A stretch of 20,569 nucleotides of DNA from assembly GCA_030146905.1 (NCBI GenBank), contig JASLAV010000759.1:1-20569 (forward strand), in the 5' to 3' direction. This DNA is from Lentzea sp. GTDB lineage: Bacteria > Actinomycetota > Actinomycetes > Mycobacteriales > Pseudonocardiaceae. Positions within the stretch are counted from its first letter, which is position 1. Each line of letters opens with the position of its first letter. Under the pieces are notes generated by a model. It ran no database searches. It was given only the letters and a program-made list of their open reading frames with translations, and was not told the DNA's origin. A program made the position numbers and the translations under genes. Below, in pieces: positions 6,763 to 14,091 of the stretch.

Positions 6763-8193
6763 TCAGACGTGCGTGACGACCGGCACCGAGTCCTTCGCCG
6801 CGGCGCCGGCGACGGACTTGGGCACCGTCAGCGCGGCGAGCAGCCCGATCACCAGCAGACCGGCCGCGCCGAGGAACGCGTTCGAGTACCCGGAGGCCAT
6901 CTGCGCGGCGACGTGCGTCTCGCCACCTCCCGCGTTGGCGACCGCCACGAGCACGGCCAGGCCGGCCGCGCCGCCCACCGTCTGCCCGGTCGTGAGCAAC
7001 CCGGAAGCGAGTCCCTGCTGGCTCGACGGCAGCGACGCGGTGGCCAGGTTCGCCGTCGTGGCGAGGATCATGCCCACACCGATGCCGAACAGCACGCACG
7101 GGCCGAGCAGGTCGAGGACGTACGACGCGCGCTCGTCCGCCAGCGACATCCATCCCAGCGAGAGCACCGCGACGGCAAGGCCGCTCACCAGCGTGAACCG
7201 CTCGCCGAGCTTGCTCGTCTGCGACACGACCGCGGTGGCGCCGAGGAAGATCGCGAGCGACAGCGGCAGGTACGCCAGGCCCGTGAGCAGCGGGCTGTAC
7301 CCGAGGACGAGCTGCATCAGCAACGTCAGGAAGTAGAACGTCGACGCCATCGCGGCACCGATGCAGAACATCGAGATGTTGGCGGCGACGACGGCCCGAT
7401 TGCGGAACACGCTCAGCGGCATCAGCGGTGCGCTGGAGAGCTTCGCCTGGTCGAACAGGAAGAGCCCGATACCGACGACCGCGACGGTGAACGAGATGAC
7501 GCTGACGAGCGAGGTCCATCCCTCACGCTCGCCCTCCGCGATGCCGTACACCAGCGCCGCGATACCGATGGTCACCGACAGAGCGCCGAGAACGTCGAGC
7601 TTGCGCGGCCCGGCAGGGGCGGCCGACGGCGCGATGGAGATGGCGGCCACGACGAACAGCGCGATGCCGACCGGGACGTTCAGCAGCAGCACCCAGCGCC
7701 ACGACAGCCAGTCCGTGACCACGCCACCGGCGAGCACACCGATCGCGCCGCCACTGCCACCCGCTGCTCCCCACAGCCCGAACGCCTTGGCACGCGCCGC
7801 GGGTTCGGTGAACGTCGTACCGAGCACGGTCAGCGTCGCGGGTGACATCAGCGCGACGCCGACACCCTGTGCCGCACGGGCGATGATGAGCGTCGTCGCG
7901 TTCTGGGCGAAACCGCCGGCAAGGCTTGCCAGGGTGAACAGCCCGACACCCGCGAGGAAGAAACCGCGCCGGGAGAACAGGTCTGCCATGCGACCGGCGA
8001 GGAGCAGCAGGCCGGCCATCGGGATCAGATACGCGTTGATGACCCACGGCAGGGTGCTCGCGTCGAACTTCAGGGCTGACTGGATGGATGGCAGAGCCAC
8101 GTTCATGATGGTGCCGTCGAGCACCACCAGCAGCTGCCCCACGCAACAGGCGAGCAGCACGAGGCCTGTTCGCCCTTGGTTGGTATTCGACAT
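6763..8193 (-). CDS. MFS drug exporter, DHA2 family, 14 transmembrane segments
   Basis: A 476-residue integral membrane protein with about 14 hydrophobic segments. DHA2 motifs include LDGTIMNVALPSIQ in the first helix, WVINAYLIPMAGLLLLAGRMAD (helix 2 with the conserved RxxD loop), ARAAQGVGVALMSPATL (motif C region) and a Gly-rich WGAAGGSGGAIGVLAGG. This family exports aromatic polyketides and other drugs using the proton gradient, so it is probably the cluster's efflux self-resistance. The ATG at 8193 has AAGGAG 7 bases upstream; a further in-frame upstream extension lacks a ribosome site and would put a charged leader ahead of the first helix. It is divergent from the small secreted protein gene. 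No adjacent repressor was found; the TetR gene lies far away at the right edge. Confidence 0.94.
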   Translation of the reverse strand: MSNTNQGRTGLVLLACCVGQLLVVLDGTIMNVALPSIQSALKFDASTLPWVINAYLIPMAGLLLLAGRMADLFSRRGFFLAGVGLFTLASLAGGFAQNATTLIIARAAQGVGVALMSPATLTVLGTTFTEPAARAKAFGLWGAAGGSGGAIGVLAGGVVTDWLSWRWVLLLNVPVGIALFVVAAISIAPSAAPAGPRKLDVLGALSVTIGIAALVYGIAEGEREGWTSLVSVISFTVAVVGIGLFLFDQAKLSSAPLMPLSVFRNRAVVAANISMFCIGAAMASTFYFLTLLMQLVLGYSPLLTGLAYLPLSLAIFLGATAVVSQTSKLGERFTLVSGLAVAVLSLGWMSLADERASYVLDLLGPCVLFGIGVGMILATTANLATASLPSSQQGLASGLLTTGQTVGGAAGLAVLVAVANAGGGETHVAAQMASGYSNAFLGAAGLLVIGLLAALTVPKSVAGAAAKDSVPVVTHV

Positions 8194-8374
8194 CGGTCGG
8201 CTCCTTCGCAGATGGACACCGGGAGCGCACGCAGGCGGTGTGCGCACTCCCCAGGGGGATCCAGCGTCTCGCCACGCGGTACATCCGCGATCGGACCGCG
8301 CTCAAGTCCCCGCGCCCGCGGCATCGCGCCCTGTAGTCGTCCTCGACCGCGCTTGAAGGTGCGTTGGCCACGCT

Positions 8375-8394
8375 GCCTTCGATCGCCTTCGATC
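8375..8394. repeat. Perfect 10-bp tandem repeat, two copies
   Basis: GCCTTCGATC is repeated head to tail (8375-8384, 8385-8394) immediately before the AAAGGA ribosome site (about 8398-8403) of the secreted-protein gene. It could be an operator or leader element, or a slippage product. Confidence 0.6.
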
Positions 8395-8412
8395 TGCAAA
8401 GGACTGGTTCAG

Positions 8413-8895
8413 ATGCCCCGTATTGTCAAGAACTTGGCCGTGTTCGCCTCGGCGGCGGCGCTCGCGCTCGGCGGAGCCGTCCAGATGAGCACCACAGCGG
8501 CCGGAGCGGAAGCGGTGACAGACACACAGGTGACACTCAAAACCCACGCGGTGGTCGGTTCCTGGCAGGGAACCGTGCAGCACCAGGGCGGCAGCGGCCC
8601 GATCAGCCTCAACTTCACGTCCTCCGGCTCCGTGTGCCTGCGCTCCGGCGATGGCGAACACGGCTACGGCGAAGGCACCGGCACGTGGTTGTCCACAGGC
8701 ACCAAAACCGTCAAGTTCACCGTGCGGGAATACCTCTACGACAACGCGGGCAACCCGACCGGTTCAGTCGACGTGAAGCAGTCCGGCTCCATCTCGGGCA
8801 GCACCCTGTCCAGCTCGGGCATGTCCACGATCTACGACGTCAACGGCAACTTCATCGCGACCGCCACGGCTTCGATCACCGTGGTCCGCATCTGA
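8413..8895 (+). CDS. Small secreted protein, beta-rich, probable calycin-like barrel
   Basis: A 160-residue protein. The N-terminus MPRIVKNLAVFASAAALALGG is a clear Sec signal peptide, with probable cleavage after an Ala in AAGAEA (about residue 34). The mature part of about 126 residues alternates polar and hydrophobic positions, has the pattern VGSWQGTV ... GEGTGTW ... VKFTVREYLYDNAGN ... SSSGMSTIYDVNGN ... ASITVVRI, and contains one Cys. This is the look of a conserved actinobacterial family of unknown function with lipocalin- or allene-oxide-cyclase-like antiparallel strands; the fold is inference. The ATG at 8413 has AAAGGA 9 bases upstream. It is divergent from the exporter and could bind the exported product outside the cell, but no catalytic motif is recognised. 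Confidence 0.85.
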   Translation: MPRIVKNLAVFASAAALALGGAVQMSTTAAGAEAVTDTQVTLKTHAVVGSWQGTVQHQGGSGPISLNFTSSGSVCLRSGDGEHGYGEGTGTWLSTGTKTVKFTVREYLYDNAGNPTGSVDVKQSGSISGSTLSSSGMSTIYDVNGNFIATATASITVVRI

Positions 8896-8905
8896 CGCGA
8901 CGAAG

Positions 8906-8952
8906 GAGACCCTGTTCCGCGGCGGCGGGGCAAACTTGTGGAACAGGGTCTC
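8906..8952. terminator. Convergent terminator between secreted-protein and glycosylase genes
   Basis: Perfect 13-bp arms GAGACCCTGTTCC (8906-8918) and its complement (8940-8952) enclose a 21-base GC-rich loop. The right arm abuts the stop codon of the minus-strand glycosylase reading frame (8955-8953), and the plus-strand gene ends at 8895. Confidence 0.75.
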
Positions 8953-10110
8953 TCACAGGTGCTTTCCGGCGACCACCGTCCCGACTTCCAGCGACGCCAG
9001 ACCTTCCTGGACGTCCGCGGCGCGCCTGACCTGGCGGTCGAGCTCCGTGCGCTGCTTCGCGGTCAGCCCGCGGAAGAGCTCCACCCTGATGTCGATGCGC
9101 TTGCCGGACCGCTTCTGGTGCCACACTCCGGCGACCACGCCACCGACCAGCACCACCGGCACCGGGCCTGCCTGCCCCCCGTGACAACGCCCGCTCGAAG
9201 GCACGACCGGGGAACACCGCCTCGCGCGGACAGCCGCCGACGACGTACACGTCGAAGTAGGGCAACAACCGCAGCCCTCGTGGCCGGCCCCCGACCTCCA
9301 GGTCGTCGTCCGCGGCGAGCCAGGACGGCACACCCTCGAGCTCGACCGGGCGCAGGCGATCGCCCAGCGCCGCGAACACCTCGCTCGCCCACTTCTTCGG
9401 CGCACCCAGCCACTGCGCGAACTGTTGCGGTGTCGCTGGGCCGTAAGCGCACAGGTACTTCAGCACCAGCCGGGTCACAGCCTCCTCGCCCGGCATCGGC
9501 GTGAAGTCCGGCAGCCAGCGCGTCAGGGAGGTGTACGTCGTCCTGCGCGCGTTCTCCGGGCCGAAGCACAGCACGCCGCGGTTCGCCGCCACCTGCAGCG
9601 CCAACCGCCAGCGCGGCACATCCCGGTGAACCCCGGCACGACGAGATCACCCGCCCACGACCCGGCTTCCGCGATCACCCGCTCACCGAGCTCGTCGATG
9701 TTCAGCTCGTCATCGCGGATCGCGTGGCCGATCGCGCCGACCACCTCGTCCACCTGGTCCGGACTCATCCGTGCCGACACCGGAAGCCGTGGCGGTTGCG
9801 CGGGAATCGCGTTGACCGCGCCGGCCCACATCGGCATGTCCGCGGTCGCGAGCAGGTGCACCGTCCCCCGCGGGCCGAAGGTCTTGACCAGCTCACGGCT
9901 TGCCCACAACGCATTCCGCACGTCCACACGGGACGTTTTGGCCACGCGGAGCCCGATCGACAACTCGGCGGCGGACATCACCTGCGCGTGGATCCCGCAC
10001 ACATCGCTCACGACGGCCGCGATGCCGCGCTCGGTGTCCGGCTTCGTCAGCGAGTGCCGGACGAGCCTGCGGGCGCATGCCTCGTGCCACGGCACCAGCA
10101 CTCGCGCCAC
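8953..10110 (-). pseudogene. AlkZ-like (HTH_42, winged-helix) DNA glycosylase, broken by two compensating frame changes
   Basis: The protein is readable from GTG 10110 (AGGAA upstream) to TGA 8953, but only by changing frame twice. Segment 1 (10110 to about 9620) gives WHEACARRLVRHSL, VCGIHAQVMSAAELSIGLR and GPRGTVHLLA. Segment 2 (about 9619 to 9180) continues with PRWRLALQVAANRGVLCFGP, RRTTYTSLTRWLPDF, YGPATPQQFAQWLGAPKKWA and LRLLPYFDVYVVGG. Segment 3 (about 9178 to 8953) ends with GGQAGPVPVVLVGGVVAGVWHQKRSG and the C-terminal helix. The order matches full-length members of the family. Break 1 acts as a one-base loss near 9619-9635; break 2 is a one-base gain in the C6 run 9175-9180. First and last segments share a frame. 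As written, translation stops at 9523. AlkZ-type enzymes excise bulky alkylated bases; the presumed catalytic motif is H41-A-Q43. Sequencing error is a real alternative to decay. Confidence 0.8.
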
Positions 10111-10147
10111 TTCGGTTCCTCGCTCTCAGCGGGAGAACGTCTGCGGG

Positions 10148-10170
10148 CGGACCGTCCATTCGACGGCCCG
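10148..10170 (-). terminator. Weak hairpin between the hydrolase and the glycosylase reading frame
   Basis: CGGACCGTC (10148-10156) and GACGGCCCG (10162-10170) pair over 9 positions with one mismatch around a 5-base loop, about 20 bases after the hydrolase stop. It may attenuate read-through into the glycosylase gene. Confidence 0.35.
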
Positions 10171-10190
10171 CCGGCAGGGGAGAGAAGACT

Positions 10191-11609
10191 TCACCGAACC
10201 GCGTTGTCCGCGGGCACTTCGGGCCGCGGGTCACCCGCGCACGTCACGTCCTCTTCCGGCAGCACGCCGTCGACCAGGTAACGGGTCACCAGGTGGTCGA
10301 CCACGGCGTTACCGGCGAAGGCGAACGTCTCGTGCCCGCCCGAGTCCGTCACCGTGATCATGCGGTGCCCCAGGGACCGCGCCATCTCGGCACCGCCCTC
10401 GTAGCAGCTCCACGGGTCGCTGTCGGTCTGCACGACGACGCCCACGGGGTATCCGGCGCGGACCACCTCCGTGGGCGGCTCGGCGTGCTTGAACGTCGCG
10501 AACGTCCCGACCCACGGCTGCGCGCGCATCACGCCGAATCCGTAGGGGTACTTCTCACGGAACTGCCGCATGTCCGCGTAGTAGGCCTCGAGGTCCGTCG
10601 GCCACTCGGTCTCCAGCGTCACCGCCTCGAGCACCGCCTCCCGCAGACCGCCCATCGTGGAACCGGGGCGCCACACGCCCTGGCCGGAGAGCAGTGCCTC
10701 CGCCGCCGCGGAGTCGCCGTGCGACACCGCCTTGCGCAGATCCACCACGAGCCGGGCGAGCTGGTCCCACTCCGACCGCCGCGGCGCCAGCACGCCGATC
10801 CGCTGGTCGAACAGCGTGCGCAACAGCGGGCTCGGCGTCAGCGCGGCGAGCCCGGCAGCGACGTCCTCGACGGAGCCGATCACGTCTGCCTCGCCGGCAC
10901 CGAGTTCGTACCGGCTCACGCGTTCGCCGGCCCACCGCGCCCATGCGTCGACGCTGCTCCGGATCGCAGGGCCCTGCGCCATGAACTGCGTGCGCCAGTC
11001 CCACCGGGGATGCTTGCACGAGTCCAGCACGTTGCGGTCCAGGTGATCCGGGAACATCGTGCCGTACACCGCGCCGACCATCGTGCCGTACGCGTATCCG
11101 AGGTAGTTGATCTTCTCCTCGCCCAGCAGCACGCGGATCGATTCGATGTCACGCGCGAGGTTGCGGGTACTGACGTGCTGACGGAGGGTGCCGCCTGCTC
11201 GGTTGCAGCCCTCCTCCCGCTCCTTCATGTCGGCGGCGATCAGCGGGAACTGCTCGTCCGGAGGCCGCGAGTCGAAGGTCGCGGTGATCGGACTCGCCTC
11301 GGCGCCGAGGAACGTGGAGTCCCCTGTACCCCGTGGGTCGAACCCGACGAGGTCGTACACCTCGTTCAACGAGGTGGTGCGCCGCAGCTCGACCGGCATG
11401 CGGGCACCGAGACCATCGTCTCCGCCGGGTCCGCCGTTGATCGCCAGCAGTACGCCGCGCCGGCGCGCCGGATCGATCGCCGGAATGCGGGTGAGCTTCA
11501 ACGAGATCCGCTCACCGGCCGGATCGGAGTAGTCGAGCGGCACCTCGAGGACGGCGTGCTGCACACCGTCCTCATCTGCTGCCGACCACACGGGTAAGGA
11601 CGTCGCCAC
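10191..11609 (-). CDS. TAP-like alpha/beta-hydrolase with the nucleophile Ser replaced by Ala
   Basis: A 472-residue protein of the tripeptidyl-aminopeptidase-like hydrolase family. The oxyanion region INGGPGGDDG is near 57-66, then VGFDPRGTGDS (88-98), the nucleophile elbow NYLGYAYGT, and the C-terminal TAP-like domain with the acid D398 (QTDSDPW) and base H426 (DSGGHETF). In active relatives the elbow reads GYSYG; here residue 173 is Ala (codon GCG), so a normal Ser hydrolase mechanism is not possible. No signal peptide is visible, unlike many secreted relatives. Codon 5 is TTA (11597-11595), which in actinomycetes often ties translation to the bldA tRNA. The GTG at 11609 follows AGGTCAAGGGGA. 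It lies 19 bases after the MDR gene in one operon. It may be a non-hydrolytic cyclase, binding protein or scaffold; the function is unknown. Confidence 0.9.
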   Translation of the reverse strand: MATSLPVWSAADEDGVQHAVLEVPLDYSDPAGERISLKLTRIPAIDPARRRGVLLAINGGPGGDDGLGARMPVELRRTTSLNEVYDLVGFDPRGTGDSTFLGAEASPITATFDSRPPDEQFPLIAADMKEREEGCNRAGGTLRQHVSTRNLARDIESIRVLLGEEKINYLGYAYGTMVGAVYGTMFPDHLDRNVLDSCKHPRWDWRTQFMAQGPAIRSSVDAWARWAGERVSRYELGAGEADVIGSVEDVAAGLAALTPSPLLRTLFDQRIGVLAPRRSEWDQLARLVVDLRKAVSHGDSAAAEALLSGQGVWRPGSTMGGLREAVLEAVTLETEWPTDLEAYYADMRQFREKYPYGFGVMRAQPWVGTFATFKHAEPPTEVVRAGYPVGVVVQTDSDPWSCYEGGAEMARSLGHRMITVTDSGGHETFAFAGNAVVDHLVTRYLVDGVLPEEDVTCAGDPRPEVPADNAVR

Positions 11610-11628
11610 GATAAGTCCCCTTGACCTG

Positions 11629-12651
11629 TCAGGTGAGCTTCACGAGAACGTTGCCGAAGTGCTTGCCCCGCAGCAGGTCGATCAGTGCCTGCGGCGCCTT
11701 CTCCAGGCCACCGTCGACGATCGTGTGCGGGAAGACGAACTTGCCTTCCTTCAGCCACGTGCTGAAGTTCTGCTGCCACGCCCAGATCTGCTCCGGGGTG
11801 TGGTAGGTCGCGAACGGCCGGATCTGGATCTGGCGCACGATCGCGGTCATGATGTCGAGGCGCGGGAACGCGCCGTCGCTGTCGCCGACCTGGCCGGACA
11901 ACGCACCGCACAGGGCGAAGCGCGCGTCCTGCGCCGCCGCCTGGACCGCCGCCTCGAACTGCTCGCCACCGACGACGTCGAAGAAGACGTCGATGCCGTC
12001 CGGCGCCAGCCTGCGCAGGTTGTCGACGGTCTTGCCCTCCTTGTAGTTGAAGGCGGCGTCGAAACCGAGCTCGTTCACCAGGTAGTCGATCTTCTTCTGG
12101 CTACCGGCGGAACCGATGACGCGCTTGGCGCCGAGGCATTTCGCGATCTGTCCTGCGAGGGAGCCGACACCACCGGCGGCACCGGAGACGAACACCGTGT
12201 CGCCCTCGTGCACCTGCGCGATGTCCACCATGCCGTGGTACGCGGTCGGACCCTGCGTCAGGTAGTGCTCCGGCGTCGGGAACATGGTGGGGTCGAGCTT
12301 CCAGAACGACTGGGCGGGCCCGACGGCGTACTCCTGCCAGCCGTTCATGCCCTCGACGCTGTCTCCGACGGCCAGGTCGGGGCTGTTCGACGCGACGACC
12401 TTGCCGACGGCGAAGCCCCACAGCGCCTCACCGGGCTTGTAGGTGGGCATCGGCAGGTCCGCGTCTTCGCGCATCAGGTCCTGCATCACCGCGGTGACCT
12501 GGAGGTAGTCGTAACGGACGACGACCTCGCCGTCACCGGGTGCGCGGACATCGACCTCGACGACGTCGAAGTTGGCCTCGGACACGACGTCCGTCACGTG
12601 GGAGGCGAGACGCACTTCCCGTGTCTTGGCGGGAATCGCCGTGGTAGCCAT
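11629..12651 (-). CDS. MDR-family NADPH-dependent reductase (CurA / prostaglandin reductase-like)
   Basis: A 340-residue medium-chain reductase without the zinc-binding Cys/His set. The N-terminal GroES-like domain holds LWGFAVGKVVASNSPDLAVGD and MNGWQEYAV, a feature of the leukotriene B4 dehydrogenase/CurA group. The nucleotide domain holds VSGAAGGVGSLAGQIAKCLGA and FDVVGGEQFEAAV. These enzymes reduce the double bond of alpha,beta-unsaturated ketones with NADPH. In type II clusters MDR enoyl reductases such as ActVI-ORF2 act on pyran or quinone intermediates, so a tailoring reduction is likely here, though the substrate is unknown. The ATG at 12651 is chosen because GGAGG lies 8 bases before it; in-frame ATGs further upstream (12699 and one just before GGAGG) lack ribosome sites. 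It is followed by the TAP-like hydrolase. Confidence 0.9.
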   Translation of the reverse strand: MATTAIPAKTREVRLASHVTDVVSEANFDVVEVDVRAPGDGEVVVRYDYLQVTAVMQDLMREDADLPMPTYKPGEALWGFAVGKVVASNSPDLAVGDSVEGMNGWQEYAVGPAQSFWKLDPTMFPTPEHYLTQGPTAYHGMVDIAQVHEGDTVFVSGAAGGVGSLAGQIAKCLGAKRVIGSAGSQKKIDYLVNELGFDAAFNYKEGKTVDNLRRLAPDGIDVFFDVVGGEQFEAAVQAAAQDARFALCGALSGQVGDSDGAFPRLDIMTAIVRQIQIRPFATYHTPEQIWAWQQNFSTWLKEGKFVFPHTIVDGGLEKAPQALIDLLRGKHFGNVLVKLT

Positions 12652-12736
12652 GAGGGAGACCTCCATGCTAGGAATCGATTTGGCACCAGCCTCGAACATC
12701 GCCCTAGAGCGGCGGTGGAGTCAGGCACCCCTCGGG

Positions 12737-13174
12737 TCAGGAAGCCCGTGCGACCGGCTCCGCCTGCCCGTCGCGATGGACGGTCCGCGACTTCGTGCGG
12801 AGCTGCCCGTCGGTGCGCACCAGGACGTCCTCGATGTAGAACGTCGGCTCGAACGTGACCTTGCCTTCGGCGTCGGTCCGCGTCACGAGAGAGCAGTACG
12901 TGACGTTCAGGGTGTTCTCACCGGCTTCTTCGATCAGGTAGTGGTCGTTCCAGTGCCGTACGGCCACACCCCGGTACCGGGGCAGAGCGGCGTTGGCGCC
13001 GGCGATCAGGGCAGCACGGCCCTCGACCTTCTCGCCGCGGTGGGCGTGGTCGGTGACACCGTCCTCGGTGAACGTCTGGGCGTAGCCCTCGATGTCCAAC
13101 GCGTCGAGCAGCCGCATCTGCTGTGCGTAGAACGTCTGAACCTCGATGTGGACCTCAACACTGACACGGGACAC
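12737..13174 (-). CDS. SnoaL/NTF2-like protein (ActVI-ORFA-like)
   Basis: A 145-residue single-domain protein of the NTF2-like cone-barrel fold. The start EVQTFYAQQMRLLDALDIEGYAQTFTEDGV, then RGEKVEGRAALIAG and VRHWNDHYLIEE, are typical of the SnoaL-like group in polyketide clusters; the opening resembles ActVI-ORFA-type proteins of pyranonaphthoquinone clusters. Such proteins act as cyclases, dehydratases or helpers that bind aromatic intermediates. Candidate pocket residues include D42/H43 in VTDHAH and the His in VRHWN, but none can be assigned as catalytic from sequence alone. The GTG at 13174 has GAGGAG 5 bases upstream. It leads the minus-strand run SnoaL-MDR-hydrolase, with 85 bases to the MDR gene, and is divergent from the SRPBCC gene. 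Confidence 0.85.
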   Translation of the reverse strand: MSRVSVEVHIEVQTFYAQQMRLLDALDIEGYAQTFTEDGVTDHAHRGEKVEGRAALIAGANAALPRYRGVAVRHWNDHYLIEEAGENTLNVTYCSLVTRTDAEGKVTFEPTFYIEDVLVRTDGQLRTKSRTVHRDGQAEPVARAS

Positions 13175-13234
13175 GACAACTCCTCGTCTGCCGGCTTCGT
13201 ACGGCGAATGTGCCTGGCCCGGCTGGACATCCGG

Positions 13235-13289
13235 TCGAGTCGTCCTCGTTCGACCCCGCTTCCATCCGGCGTCGAGAGGTGCTCGCCAG
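13235..13289 (+). promoter_or_regulatory. Possible SARP-like heptamer pairs in a divergent promoter region
   Basis: TCGAGTC (13235) and TCGTTCG (13246), then TCGAGAG (13272) and TCGCCAG (13283), each start 11 bp apart, all upstream of the SRPBCC gene. No -10 hexamer lies 8 bp beyond the last copy; TACCAA at 13309-13314 is the nearest AT-richer hexamer. TCGAG is common in such GC-rich DNA, so chance is a serious alternative. Confidence 0.25.
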
Positions 13290-13332
13290 GGTGGGGTGAC
13301 AGCATCCTTACCAACTCGCGAGGAGGGCCACT

Positions 13333-13815
13333 ATGGCCTCAGTTCCCGACGTCACCAAGTCGGTGACGGTCGAGGCGACCATCGAGCAGGCGTTCGCGAT
13401 CTTCGCGGAACGGCCGTTGGAGTGGTGGCCGGAATCGCACGTGTTCGTCGAGCAGCGGCTGGCGATCACGATCGAGCCGTTCGTCGGCGGTCGCTACTTC
13501 GAGCGCGGTGCGGACGGCGAGGAGATCGCGTGGGGCACCATCGTCGAGTGGGACCCGCCGAACCGGCTCGTGATGACGTGGCGGGTCGGCCCCCAGTGGC
13601 AGCCCATCTTCGACGACGAGAAGGCCTCGTTCATCAAGGTCGACTTCGTGGCCACGGGCCCGGCTACGACGACCGTGACGCTGACGCACGCCGACCTGCA
13701 CCGCCACGGTGACATCGCCGAGGGCATCCACCGGGCGCTCAACGGTCCTTCACCCGGCGAGACGCTGGAGCAGTACGCGGCCGTCGTGGCCAAGCACGTC
13801 CCCAAGGCAGCCTGA
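13333..13815 (+). CDS. SRPBCC / AHSA1-family protein
   Basis: A 160-residue helix-grip protein of the START/Bet v1 superfamily. SVTVEATIEQAFAIFAERPLEWWP, IEPFVGGRYFERGADGEEIAWGTIVEWDPPNRLVMTW and VTLTHADLHRHG match the AHSA1 branch closely. The superfamily includes aromatase/cyclases of type II PKS, but the AHSA1 branch has no defined catalytic role, so ligand binding or cyclisation help is only a possibility. The ATG at 13333 has GAGGAGGG 6 bases upstream. It stands alone on the plus strand, divergent from the SnoaL-like gene and ended by a perfect palindromic hairpin five bases past its stop. Confidence 0.88.
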   Translation: MASVPDVTKSVTVEATIEQAFAIFAERPLEWWPESHVFVEQRLAITIEPFVGGRYFERGADGEEIAWGTIVEWDPPNRLVMTWRVGPQWQPIFDDEKASFIKVDFVATGPATTTVTLTHADLHRHGDIAEGIHRALNGPSPGETLEQYAAVVAKHVPKAA

Positions 13816-13819
13816 TCTC

Positions 13820-13853
13820 CCCTGACGCGCGAGACATGTCTCGCGCGTCAGGG
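13820..13853. terminator. Perfect 34-bp palindrome, terminator
   Basis: 17-bp arms (13820-13836 CCCTGACGCGCGAGACA and its exact complement 13837-13853) meet with no spacer. It starts 5 bases after the SRPBCC stop codon. Downstream there is no T-run. A dimeric protein site is also possible given the perfect symmetry. Confidence 0.75.
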
Positions 13854-14047
13854 CATCGGCAACCGGGAAGCTTGCAAGATCGTCGGGATCGCGTCCGGAC
13901 CGGCGAACGCCGGCGCGGCAGCCGCGACCCGACCGGCCGCAGGGCAGGGGGCGCCGTCGATCACCTCGGCGGCGCCTTCCCCCGTGCGGAGCGGGTTCTC
14001 GGCGAGACCGTGCGGCCTGCTACGCCACCAGTTCCCAAGGCGCTGCC

Positions 14048-14061
14048 CTGTCCGCGGACAG
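14048..14061 (-). terminator. Small palindrome downstream of the AHAS operon
   Basis: CTGTCCG-CGGACAG (14048-14061) lies about 30 bases after the small-subunit stop and may be part of a terminator, with extra pairing between CAGCGC and GCAGCGC on either side. The rest of the 238-base gap 13854-14091 holds no gene I can support. Confidence 0.4.
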
Positions 14062-14091
14062 CGCTGGGGACTCGCGTTCGTCGTGGCCTTG

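Noticed and set aside
5774..7519. A 581-codon open frame on the minus strand opposite the epoxide hydrolase and part of the exporter
   Set aside because: It is antisense to the epoxide hydrolase, spans a strong bidirectional terminator and has low-complexity Arg-rich sequence; this is a GC-bias shadow.
8340..8366. SARP-like heptamers (TCAAGCG, TCGAGGA on the minus strand) upstream of the exporter
   Set aside because: Best-aligned spacing is 10 bp, not 11, and no -10 hexamer lies 8 bp downstream.
9175..9640. Programmed ribosomal frameshifting in the glycosylase gene
   Set aside because: Two opposite shifts would be needed, there is no conserved slippery heptamer with downstream structure at the first site, and the family is normally encoded in one frame; indel error or decay is simpler.
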